From Bog-257 sp963834135 (GTDB taxonomy: Bacteria; Acidobacteriota; Terriglobia; Terriglobales; Acidobacteriaceae): a stretch of 64,000 nt of DNA. Positions 51,278 to 59,057 of the stretch are shown here, piece after piece. Below the pieces are notes generated by a model, which saw only the letters and a program-made list of their open reading frames with translations, was not told the origin of the DNA and did not search any database. The translations under genes were made by a program, and so were the position numbers. Each line of letters begins with the position of its first letter. Position 1 is the first letter of the stretch. The stretch covers positions 1 through 64,000 of the forward strand of contig CAWIAN010000009.1 in NCBI GenBank assembly GCA_963834135.1, read 5' to 3'.

Positions 51278-52180
51278 CTATTTCTTGTTCTTGCTTTTCT
51301 TCTTTCCGGGCTGGTCCTGACTCCGCTTCGAGGGCTGGACGTGCACTTCTTCCTCTTCGGCCGCGTGGTATTGGCGGCGAATCACCTCCAGATCGACCTG
51401 CGGCTTAGGCGTTTCGATGCCCAGATCCTGCAGGGTTGCGGCTACGATCTGCGAGATGGCGAGATTGCGAAACCACTTGTGATTGGCCGGAATGATGTAC
51501 CAGGGAGCGTGCTTGGTGCTGGTCTTGTGGAAGGCCGCTTCGTAGGCGGCGATGTAGTCGTCCCAGAACTCGCGTTCGCGATAGTCGTCTTCGCTGATCT
51601 TCCAGTTGCGAGTGGGATCGTCAAGGCGACTCTTGAAGCGCGCGAGTTGCTCATCCTTGCTGATGTAGAGGAAGAACTTGATGATGCGGGTTCCATTCTG
51701 CTTCCTCAGCAGCTTCTCAAATTCGTTGATGAAACCATAGCGCTCAGACCAGACGTCTGGGGGCACGAGGTTGTGAACTCGGACCACCAGCACATCTTCA
51801 TAATGCGAGCGATTAAAGATGGAGACCATGCCCTTCGCAGGCGCATGAGGATGCACTCGCCAGAGAAAATCGTGCTTCAGGTCTTCGGCACTCGGCTGTT
51901 TGAATGAAGTGACAATGGTGCCCACCGGGCTCATGGTGCTCATGGCGTGGCCCACAGTTCCGTCTTTCCCGCCCGCGTCCATGGCCTGCAAAACGATCAG
52001 CAGAGAATGACGGCCCTCGGCGTAGAGCAGATCCTGGAGGGTGCTGATCTGTTCCCGGTATTTCTCGGTCTCGGCTTTGGCTTGCGCTTCGGAGATGTGC
52101 TTACCGTGATAGCCGGGATCGATGTCGGTGAGTTTGACGCGCTTGCCGGGGTCGACGGCGAAGAGTTTGCGATAGTCCAT
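51278..52180 (-). CDS. PPK2-family polyphosphate kinase
   Basis: Cytoplasmic enzyme of 300 residues that transfers phosphate between polyphosphate and a nucleotide (AMP, ADP or GDP). The Walker A-like loop is MDAGGKDGTVGHAM (about 67-80; lysine at 72). NRSHYEDVLVVRVHNLVP (about 124-141) carries the Walker B region, and DPTRNWKISEDDYREREFWDDYIAAYE (about 205-231) is the lid motif. APWYIIPANHKWFRNLAISQIV completes the family signature. Length fits short PPK2 proteins, class I or III. A basic tail (RSQDQPGKKKSKNKK) may bind polyphosphate. It is probably first in the operon with the channel, SulP and GH13 genes. Confidence 0.95.
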   Translation of the reverse strand: MDYRKLFAVDPGKRVKLTDIDPGYHGKHISEAQAKAETEKYREQISTLQDLLYAEGRHSLLIVLQAMDAGGKDGTVGHAMSTMSPVGTIVTSFKQPSAEDLKHDFLWRVHPHAPAKGMVSIFNRSHYEDVLVVRVHNLVPPDVWSERYGFINEFEKLLRKQNGTRIIKFFLYISKDEQLARFKSRLDDPTRNWKISEDDYREREFWDDYIAAYEAAFHKTSTKHAPWYIIPANHKWFRNLAISQIVAATLQDLGIETPKPQVDLEVIRRQYHAAEEEEVHVQPSKRSQDQPGKKKSKNKK

Positions 52181-52432
52181 GTGTCTCCATCGTGGGTAAG
52201 TCGCCGCTACGCGACTCTAGTCCATTTTTTGGACTGCACCCGGGGTTGCGTCCGGGCTCAAACCATGGCCGCCGCTTCGCAGCTGGATCATCGCCCGTTG
52301 TATGCCTTTACGGTCGAAGCAGCTGGTTCGCCGTGCGGCAAAGTCGTCACCGGCTTCTCGAACCTGGCGTCGCGCGCATCTCGGACCAATGGCTTACCCG
52401 CCAAAGGATAAATGATGCGACGAGGGATTAGC
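52181..52432. other. Intergenic region with G+C-rich palindrome
   Basis: Holds CCCGGGGTTGCGTCCGGGC (52241-52259), related to the palindrome at 47172. No coding frame is supported. This gap probably carries the promoter of the PPK2 operon. Confidence 0.4.
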
Positions 52433-53713
52433 TTACTCGTGGCGAAGAGACTCGACGGGATCGAGCCGGGCGGCATTGTTCGCCGGAGTAATGCCGAAGG
52501 CTATGCCCACGACACAGCAGACAAAAAGAGCGATGACGGCCGACGGGATGGAGATAGGCACGTGGACGTTTGCGAAGAGCTCGATCGAGATAGGGATGGC
52601 AAGGCCGACGATGGTGCCAATGACGCCGCCGAGCAGCGCAATCAGCACAGCCTCCGAGAGGAATTGCAGCAGGATGGACCGGCGGGTTGCGCCGATCGCC
52701 TTGCGCACGCCGATCTCGTGGATGCGTGCGTGAACCGTCGCCAGCATGATGTTCATGATGCCTACGCCCGCGCAGATCAGCGTCACTGCGGCAAACAGCA
52801 GCAGCACCGAGGTGAATGCGGTGGCTGTCTTTTTGGCCAGCCGCAGAATCTCGATCATGTTGCTGACGTTGTAGACCGACTCGGGACGGTGGCGCGCGGC
52901 GATGACCTGCTGAATGCTCTGGGTCGCCGCCGGGATCGAAGACGAATCGAACATGGAGAAGTAGATCTGGTTGACGGCGGGTGTGCCGGTCATGGAGCGC
53001 GCGATGCTGTAGGGAATGAGGATGGTGTCGTCGGCAATCTCGGAGCGGCCCAACGTGTCGACGCTCTCGCGGAACGTGCCGATGATGACGAAGGGCACCT
53101 CGCTGATCTTGATGGTCTGCCCCAGGGCGAGATCGAGAGAGCCGAATTGAGTGCGCGCCAGGTTTTCGGTAATCAGCGCGACCTTGTTTCCGGATTGCGA
53201 ATCCTGCTCATCGAAGAACCTGCCTGCGCTGACGACCATGCGGCGGACAGTCTTGTACTGCGGAGAGACACCGAGTACCAGGATGTCCTGTTCCTTGCCG
53301 CCCGCCAGCGCAATGTTTTCGTGCAGATTCAATACGGGTGAAGCTTCTTTGACTCCGGGCACCTGCTGCTCGGCGGCGATCATGTCGTTCACGGTGAGGT
53401 CGTCGGCGGCGCTGGTGCTGGTGGCGGCGCTGGAGACGCCCGCGTACTCTGCCCAGATTACGTTCGTGCCCACGGCTTCGATCTGCGCCAGCACATAGCC
53501 TTTGCCGGTGAGCGCAATGGTTGCGACCAGGATCACCGCTGCGGTTCCAACCGCCATCCCCAGAGCCGTCATCGCCGCCCGCACCTTGTCGGCTCGCAAC
53601 GAGTCCAGGCTCATGGTCAGGATCTCGCGTAAGACGATGGACCTACGCGTGGTCTCGAAGCGAGAGATCGGCGGCCAAGTGCGCGACGTCGGCGGTGCGG
53701 TCAGGGGCGGCAT
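52433..53713 (-). CDS. MacB/FtsX-type ABC permease without a linked ATPase
   Basis: Inner-membrane permease of 426 residues. One N-terminal helix (about 47-70, VRAAMTALGMAVGTAAVILVATIALTG), a MacB periplasmic core domain (about 75-280) and three C-terminal helices (about 300-325, 350-375, 385-410). IHEIGVRKAIGATRRSILLQFLSEAVLIALLGGVIG contains the coupling helix that contacts the ATPase in MacB-like systems. It ends AARLDPVESLRHE, as is typical. No ATP-binding subunit or periplasmic adaptor is in this window, so the partner must lie elsewhere. The gene follows the small DMT pair by nine bases and shares their transcription unit. Confidence 0.9.
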   Translation of the reverse strand: MPPLTAPPTSRTWPPISRFETTRRSIVLREILTMSLDSLRADKVRAAMTALGMAVGTAAVILVATIALTGKGYVLAQIEAVGTNVIWAEYAGVSSAATSTSAADDLTVNDMIAAEQQVPGVKEASPVLNLHENIALAGGKEQDILVLGVSPQYKTVRRMVVSAGRFFDEQDSQSGNKVALITENLARTQFGSLDLALGQTIKISEVPFVIIGTFRESVDTLGRSEIADDTILIPYSIARSMTGTPAVNQIYFSMFDSSSIPAATQSIQQVIAARHRPESVYNVSNMIEILRLAKKTATAFTSVLLLFAAVTLICAGVGIMNIMLATVHARIHEIGVRKAIGATRRSILLQFLSEAVLIALLGGVIGTIVGLAIPISIELFANVHVPISIPSAVIALFVCCVVGIAFGITPANNAARLDPVESLRHE

Positions 53714-53722
53714 AAATACGTA

Positions 53723-54094
53723 CTACTTAGCGATGACAACCAGGGTCACTCCGATGCATACAAGAAGGATGCCGAGCCAGCGCTGCGGGCTGACTTTTTC
53801 GCCCAGAAAGAAAGTACCGCCGATGGCACCTACCAGATAGCTCAAGGCAGTGACCGGAACTACAAAGCTAACCTCTTCGAAGGAGAGCAGCAACAATAAG
53901 GAGAAGAAGGCGACCGCCATCATGGAGACGCCGATCCAGATCCACTTTACGCGCAGGGCTCGCCAGAGCAGGCTGGCAGCGTGTCCGGGGTGCAGGCGCT
54001 CGAGTTCGCCGGTCTGCTTCATGGCCCGTCCGAGGCAGAGTTCACCGCACGTGCCGACCACGGTGATCAGGGCAAATAGGACGAAGGCCAGCAT
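53723..54094 (-). CDS. Half-size EamA/DMT transporter, subunit 2
   Basis: Small inner-membrane protein of 123 residues with four helices, one half of an EamA-like (SMR-sized) transporter. ATG 54094 overlaps the preceding stop as TAATG. It contains FEEVSFVVPVTALSYLVGAIGGTFFLGEKVSPQRWLGILLVCIGVTLVV, the conserved C-terminal part of an EamA domain, with the usual lysine/glycine pattern. A single half cannot form the usual two-domain transporter, so a heterodimer with the upstream gene is likely. Substrate unknown. Confidence 0.8.
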   Translation of the reverse strand: MLAFVLFALITVVGTCGELCLGRAMKQTGELERLHPGHAASLLWRALRVKWIWIGVSMMAVAFFSLLLLLSFEEVSFVVPVTALSYLVGAIGGTFFLGEKVSPQRWLGILLVCIGVTLVVIAK

Positions 54095-54507
54095 TAATTG
54101 GAGGTCTCGGTGGTGCGCGGGTTGGTGCCGCGGATGAACGATACTCCGAGACAGATGACGACAATGCCGGCCCAATGCAGCGGCGATACTTTTTCGTGAA
54201 GCACCACCACTCCGAGAATGGCGATGACGAGGTAGCCGACGGCAGCGGCGGGCTGAACAAAGCTGTAGTCAGCTACCGAGAGCGCCAGCATGAAACAAAC
54301 CACGAATGCGATGAGCGAGGCAATGCCGATCCAGATGGTCAAGGAGCTGAAAACCCGGACGAAAACCCCCAGCAGCTCTGAAGGCGGCCAATAATTAATC
54401 GGACCGAGATTCTTCATACCCTTGGCGATCAGCAGGTTACCGATCGGCCCGGCGATGATCATGATGGTAATCAGGAAATAGGTTTTGAAATGAAGGCGAG
54501 TGTGCAT
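54094..54507 (-). CDS. Half-size EamA/DMT transporter, subunit 1
   Basis: Small inner-membrane protein of 137 residues with four helices (about 10-28, 46-70, 78-98, 103-123). The second half (ALSVADYSFVQPAAAVGYLVIAILGVVVLHEKVSPLHWAGIVVICLGVSFI) is homologous to subunit 2, and the two are therefore paralogous halves of a DMT/SMR-type exporter. The stop codon shares a base with the start of subunit 2, indicating translational coupling. A MacB-like permease follows both. Confidence 0.8.
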   Translation of the reverse strand: MHTRLHFKTYFLITIMIIAGPIGNLLIAKGMKNLGPINYWPPSELLGVFVRVFSSLTIWIGIASLIAFVVCFMLALSVADYSFVQPAAAVGYLVIAILGVVVLHEKVSPLHWAGIVVICLGVSFIRGTNPRTTETSN

Positions 54508-54798
54508 TCTTACGATCAGCCGTCAGGGTTTGTGGGCTGTAACTATCGTACACGAAGGGTATGGCGCGAGCGGTGACATGGCAGAGTGCCACCACTGGCG
54601 GCAGACGCTCGGGTTGCTGGCGATGGCTTCGATGAATGAAGAGTCATGCGCCCCACGGGGTGCATTTGGCGTCAAATAGATAGATAGAAAAGAGGGTGTC
54701 TGGGGAGTGGCGTACCACTGTCGTAGGACGGCTGCAGCGTATCCATTGTGATAGTTTAGTTACAAGGCTTTTGGCTAGCCCCCAGGCCGTTAAAACAC
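54508..54798. other. Divergent intergenic region
   Basis: Separates the DMT operon (minus) from asparagine synthetase (plus). It holds a small palindrome GCGCCCCACGGGGTGC near 54651 and a TAGATAGATAG run near 54680. No gene seen. No obvious promoter consensus. Confidence 0.35.
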
Positions 54799-56724
54799 GT
54801 GTGCGGGATTGTAGGATTTACACATAAGAATGGGCTCAGGCGTCCGGAACGGATCGCCGAAGCCACGGCCACGCTGGTCCATCGCGGACCAGACCAGCAG
54901 GGTGTGCACGAGTCCGCCTACTGCTCGCTGGGCGCTACCCGTCTGGCAATTCTCGACATAGCCGGCGGCGACCAGCCAATTAAGTCTCCTGATGGCGACT
55001 CCGTCATCGTCTTCAACGGCGAAATTTATAACCACCTGGAAGTTCGCGCCGAACTGGAGAAGCTGGGTCACAACTTCCACTCTCACTGCGATACCGAGAC
55101 GGTTCTGCACGCTTTTCTGGAGTGGGACACCGCCTCGTTCCAGCGGCTTCGCGGCATGTTTGCCATCGCCATCTGGACCGAGTCGCGGCGACGACTGGTC
55201 TTGGCGCGTGATCGCGTGGGCATCAAGCCTCTCTACATTTCGCAGCAGGGCGAGGAGTTGTATTTCGGCTCGGAGTTGAAGGCCATCCTGGCGCATCCCG
55301 AAATCGAGCGGCGCATCAGCCTGCCGGCATTGGATTGTTACCTCGCGCTGAATTACATTCCGGCGCCGTGGACCATGATCGAAGGAATTACCAAGGTCAT
55401 GCCCGGCACCTGGGTAGAGTGGCGCGACGGCGCGGTTCGGTCGGAAAATTACTGGACGTTGCCGGCTCCGCACGCGGAGAAGATGACCATGCAGTCGGCG
55501 ACTGAGGAATTAGATTCGCTGCTGCAAAGCTCCGTGCGCGAGCACCTGCTCTCCGACGTCCCGCTAAGCGTGTGGTTGAGCGGCGGGTTGGATTCGTCGA
55601 CGATTTTGCACTACGCCTCGCAGGCGACCTCTTCTAAGCTGAAAACATTTTCGATTTCGTTTCGCGGACGCAGCTTCGACGAGAGCAGCTACATCGGCAA
55701 GATGGTCGAAGAGTACGGCACCGAGCACGAAGAGCTAGATCTGAATCCCGAGCAGGACCTGGAAGGCGCGATCCAGGAATTTGCGTATTACTCCGATGAA
55801 CCGAGCGCCGATGCCGGCGCTTTGCCGCTGTGGTTTCTGGCGAAGCTGAGCCGTACGCAGACGGAAGTCGCGTTGAGCGGCGAGGGCGCAGACGAACTGT
55901 TCGGCGGCTACCTGACGTATCGCGCCAGCCGAATTGCCGCGAACTTGCGGAGGCTCCCGAACGCGGCGCTGCGCTTGGGACAAGGATTGATGCAGTTGTG
56001 GCCGGTCTCCGACGACAAGATTGCGCTGGAGTACAAGATCAAACGTCTGCTGGCGGGCAGCCTGATGTCGGCCGAGCGCGGACACGTCTTCTGGAATGGC
56101 ACGTTCTCCGATCCCGAGAAACGGCAACTGGTCGCCGATCAGCTTCCGCTGGCGCTAGACGATGTGCTCGCCGATCTGCGGGGGCAGCTTGGGCGCAACG
56201 GCAGCGACCTGAATGCGTACCTGTGGTTCGATCAGAAGTACTACCTGGCGGATGATATTCTGGTTAAGTCGGACCGCATCAGCATGGCCCATTCGGTCGA
56301 GGTCAGGCCGGCCTTTCTTGATCACCGCATCGTAGAGTTTGCCAACCGGATCCCGGCATCACTGAAGGTCTCAGGCTCGCAGCAGAAGATCGTGCTCAAG
56401 CAGCTAATGAGCAATAAGCTGCCGCAGGCTGTCCTCAATCGGCCAAAAGTCGGCTTCGACATTCCCGCGCATGACTGGCTGCGCGGACCGCTGCGCAATC
56501 TCGCGGTAGAAACGTTGCGCTCCGGCGCAAAAGAATATCCCGAACTCTTCCGTCCTGCGGTCCTCGAAGGCCATCTGCAGGACCACCTGGAAAGGCGAGT
56601 CAATATTGGCTATCACCTATGGGGATTGATGATTCTGTTGTTGTGGATGAAAAAGTGGAACGTTCGGGCACCGAAGCCGGCGGCGGCAGCGCGGTTCGCT
56701 CCAGCTATTGGAGCTTATTCCTAG
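54799..56724 (+). CDS. asnB: Glutamine-hydrolysing asparagine synthetase
   Basis: Cytoplasmic enzyme of 641 residues that makes asparagine, or amidates another acid, from glutamine and ATP. The start is GTG, immediately followed by the essential Cys2 nucleophile in MCGIVGFTHKNG. The glutaminase domain (1-210) has VHRGPDQQGV, RLAILDIAGGDQPI, NGEIYNHLEVRAEL and DTETVLHAF. The synthetase domain (230-600) has the PPi-loop SGGLDSSTI (261-269) and ALSGEGADELFGGY, DDILVKSDRISMAHSVEVRPAFLDHRIVEFA and KVGFDIPAHDWLRGPL. Length and domain order match the exosortase/envelope-type AsnB. The final 106 bases overlap the next gene in another frame. Confidence 0.94.
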   Translation: MCGIVGFTHKNGLRRPERIAEATATLVHRGPDQQGVHESAYCSLGATRLAILDIAGGDQPIKSPDGDSVIVFNGEIYNHLEVRAELEKLGHNFHSHCDTETVLHAFLEWDTASFQRLRGMFAIAIWTESRRRLVLARDRVGIKPLYISQQGEELYFGSELKAILAHPEIERRISLPALDCYLALNYIPAPWTMIEGITKVMPGTWVEWRDGAVRSENYWTLPAPHAEKMTMQSATEELDSLLQSSVREHLLSDVPLSVWLSGGLDSSTILHYASQATSSKLKTFSISFRGRSFDESSYIGKMVEEYGTEHEELDLNPEQDLEGAIQEFAYYSDEPSADAGALPLWFLAKLSRTQTEVALSGEGADELFGGYLTYRASRIAANLRRLPNAALRLGQGLMQLWPVSDDKIALEYKIKRLLAGSLMSAERGHVFWNGTFSDPEKRQLVADQLPLALDDVLADLRGQLGRNGSDLNAYLWFDQKYYLADDILVKSDRISMAHSVEVRPAFLDHRIVEFANRIPASLKVSGSQQKIVLKQLMSNKLPQAVLNRPKVGFDIPAHDWLRGPLRNLAVETLRSGAKEYPELFRPAVLEGHLQDHLERRVNIGYHLWGLMILLLWMKKWNVRAPKPAAAARFAPAIGAYS

Positions 56725-58556
56725 CGCTATTTCTGATCGCGGCCTCGGTCTACCTGAGCGGAATCATCTCTCCTCCCTCGTTGTCCGATGACGTTGACTC
56801 CGTTCAGGCACAAATAGCGCGCAACATGATCCGCTCCGGCGACTGGGTTACGGCCCGGCTCGACGGCATCGCTTACATCGAAAAACCTCCGCTCGTGTAC
56901 TGGATGATGGCCTGCTCCTACAAGGTCTTCGGCGTACACGACTGGGCGGCGCGCCTGCCCATTGCGCTGTTTTGCATCGGCGTCTGCTTGTTGACGGCAG
57001 CGTTCGGTATCTGGGCGTTCGGCAAGAAGGCGGGTTTCTACGCCGGGCTGGTGATGGCGACTTGCATCGGCTTGTACCTGTTCACGCGCGTGCTCATCCC
57101 CGACGTAATCCTGACGTTTACGATTACGCTGGCAATGTGGGCGCTGTTGCGTGCGCTGGATGAGGAAGAGCCGCATCCGCGAGCCTGGGCGTTTGTCATG
57201 GCCGCGAGTCTCGGCACCGGACTGCTGCTGAAGAGCCTGATCGCAGTTGTCTTTCCGGCGGCTGCGGCCGTGCTGTATCTGTTCTTCACCAGGCAGCTTT
57301 TTTCGCTGCGCACCTGGAAGCGGCTCCGTCCGTTCAGCGGGCTGGCGATCATTCTGCTGATCTCGGTGCCGTGGCATTGGCTGGCGACGCTGCGCAATCC
57401 GCCGTACTTCTCGTTCTCCATGCACAGCGGCCCGGGCGAGTATCACGGCTTCCTCTGGTTCTTCTTCATCAATGAGCAGCTGCTGCGCTTCCTGAACCTG
57501 CGCTATCCGCGCGACTACAACACGGTGCCGCGCATCTGGTTCTGGCTCTTCCATCTGATCTGGCTCTTCCCGTGGAGCGTGTACTTCCCGGCGATCGCCA
57601 AACTGTCGTTCAAGCCGGTCGATCGCGCCGGCCGCGTGCGCCTGTTGGCGCTGTGCTGGATCGGCTTCATCCTGGTCTTCTTCACCTTCTCGACGACGCA
57701 GGAGTATTACTCGATGCCGGCGTATCCGGCGATGGCGTTGCTGCTGGGCTCGGCGATGCTGGTCGAGGACAGCCGACGTATCAAGTGGGGCACTCGCGTG
57801 CTCACAGTCGTCAGCACACTCTGCGCGGCGGCGGTGATCACCATCCTGGTACTCGATCGTAATGTCGCGACGCCGGGCGACATCTTCAACGCGCTGACCT
57901 CGCATCCGGGCGCGTACACGCTGTCGCTCGGTCACATGGAAGACCTCACGCTGCAGTCGTTCGCATATCTGCGGCCGCCGTTGATTCTCGCAGCCATCGC
58001 GTTCCTGATCGGCGCAATCGGGACCTTCGGCGCGAAACCTCGGCGCGCTTACTTTGCCGCAGCGTTGATGATGGTGGTGTTCTTTCAGGCGGCCCGAGTA
58101 GCGTTGGTCACGTTCGATCCGTATCTCTCGTCGCGACCGCTGGCGGAGGCGATCTTGAAAGCGCCCGATGGGCAGTTGATCATCGACCGCTTCTACTACA
58201 CATATTCGTCGGTGGCGTTTTATACCGACAAGCCGCTTCTGATGTTGAACGGCAACGTCCTGAATATGTCGTACGGAGCCTCGGCGCCCGACGCACCTAA
58301 AGTCTTCCTCAATGACTCGCAATTAAGGGAACTGTGGGCGCGGCCGGAGCGATATTACTTAGTAACCAGTCACACGAAGATTCCGGGACTGGAGGCGGAG
58401 CTGGGCCGCGACAAGCTGAATGTCGTCGCCTTCAGTGGCGGCAAGTACGTGTTCACCAACCAGCCGCTGCCGAACTCAAGGCTCCTGCCGGCGCAGGTCG
58501 GCGCCTGGAAGGATCACCGGGTGCCCCAGGTTTCGCGATTTTCGAAACCTGGGTGA
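56619..58556 (+). CDS. GT39-like membrane glycosyltransferase (copy 2, ArnT/PMT-type)
   Basis: Multi-pass GT-C protein of 645 residues. About eleven helices lie between 30 and 500. The loop after helix 1 has SPPSLSDDVDSVQAQIARNMIRSGDWVTARLDGIAYIEKPPLVYWM, the ArnT-type motif with acidic residues and an E-K-P-P-L pattern. It transfers a sugar from polyprenyl phosphate to a lipid or glycan in the outer leaflet of the inner membrane. The start is uncertain: ATG 56619 lies inside asnB by 106 bases; GTG at 56643 is an alternative. The last codons (QVSRFSKPG) are read through an 11-bp-arm palindrome, so the original end may have been altered by that repeat. Confidence 0.88.
   Translation: MGIDDSVVVDEKVERSGTEAGGGSAVRSSYWSLFLALFLIAASVYLSGIISPPSLSDDVDSVQAQIARNMIRSGDWVTARLDGIAYIEKPPLVYWMMACSYKVFGVHDWAARLPIALFCIGVCLLTAAFGIWAFGKKAGFYAGLVMATCIGLYLFTRVLIPDVILTFTITLAMWALLRALDEEEPHPRAWAFVMAASLGTGLLLKSLIAVVFPAAAAVLYLFFTRQLFSLRTWKRLRPFSGLAIILLISVPWHWLATLRNPPYFSFSMHSGPGEYHGFLWFFFINEQLLRFLNLRYPRDYNTVPRIWFWLFHLIWLFPWSVYFPAIAKLSFKPVDRAGRVRLLALCWIGFILVFFTFSTTQEYYSMPAYPAMALLLGSAMLVEDSRRIKWGTRVLTVVSTLCAAAVITILVLDRNVATPGDIFNALTSHPGAYTLSLGHMEDLTLQSFAYLRPPLILAAIAFLIGAIGTFGAKPRRAYFAAALMMVVFFQAARVALVTFDPYLSSRPLAEAILKAPDGQLIIDRFYYTYSSVAFYTDKPLLMLNGNVLNMSYGASAPDAPKVFLNDSQLRELWARPERYYLVTSHTKIPGLEAELGRDKLNVVAFSGGKYVFTNQPLPNSRLLPAQVGAWKDHRVPQVSRFSKPG
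58525..58553. repeat. Type I palindrome, copy 1
   Basis: Arms CCCAGGTTTCG and CGAAACCTGGG pair perfectly over 11 bases around the seven-base loop CGATTTT. It overlaps the last codons and touches the stop codon of the GT39 gene. A second copy with different arms but the same loop is at 63526. Confidence 0.85.
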
Positions 58557-58577
58557 GACAGATACCGTGCGGGTAGA

Positions 58578-58970
58578 GCGGCGCTTCAGCGCCGCGTCAG
58601 GGCCCGATGAATTATTTGAAGAGCCCGCTTCAGCGGGCGGCACTGTGCCGTCGGCTGAAGCCGACTCAAAGTTCAAAATAGCTGCTGGACGCGGGCCTAA
58701 AGGCCCGCTCTACCAGAGCTTGGGTAGAACGGACGCGGGCCTGAAGGCTCGCTCTACCAGAGCTTGGGTAGAACGGACGCGAGCCTGAAGGCCCGCTCTA
58801 CCAGACCTGAGTTGAACAACGTTGGACACGGCCGGCGGAACCGAGGAAGCGCAATTTGCCCGCCAAACCCGGTAGAATAGAAGGGATACTTACTTCGGGA
58901 CCAGGTTTTGAACTGGCACGGCTTCAGCCGCGCCGAAAGCAGCAAAAATACTGGGGTTCAGCCCCTGCAC
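58578..58970. repeat. Array of TTCA/TGAA-loop palindromes
   Basis: At least eight short palindromes in about 390 bases share a tetraloop TTCA or its complement TGAA (one variant is TAAA): GCGGCGC-TTCA-GCGCCGC (58578-58595), GCCCGC-TTCA-GCGGGC (58623-58638), GTCGGC-TGAA-GCCGAC (58650-58665), GCGGGCC-TAAA-GGCCCGC (58691-58708), GCGGGCC-TGAA-GGCTCGC (58735-58752), GCGAGCC-TGAA-GGCCCGC (58779-58796), CGGC-TTCA-GCCG (58919-58930) and GGGG-TTCAG-CCCC (58953-58965). Arms differ from copy to copy but stay self-complementary. Confidence 0.85.
58687..58817. repeat. 44-bp tandem repeat, about three copies
   Basis: Units at 58687-58730, 58731-58774 and 58775-58817 (last unit degenerate). Each contains one palindrome followed by a shared linker, CTCTACCAGAGCTTGGGTAG in the first two units. 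There are no spacers between units, so it is not CRISPR. Confidence 0.9.
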
Positions 58971-59057
58971 TATAACCAGGGCTCCGCGAGTTGCGGAATC
59001 GACGTGAGGCAATCCAACACTCGCCTCACTATTCTTCATAGGCCCTGAGGAGGATTC

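Noticed and set aside
56727..58322. 531-codon open frame on the minus strand opposite the GT39 gene
   Set aside because: It is fully antisense to a well-supported membrane protein; its Arg/Gln/Asp-rich translation has no family resemblance and follows from G+C-rich third positions.
58687..58817. Repeated 44-bp units that look like a small CRISPR array
   Set aside because: Units are contiguous with no unique spacers, contain palindromes, and no cas genes are near.
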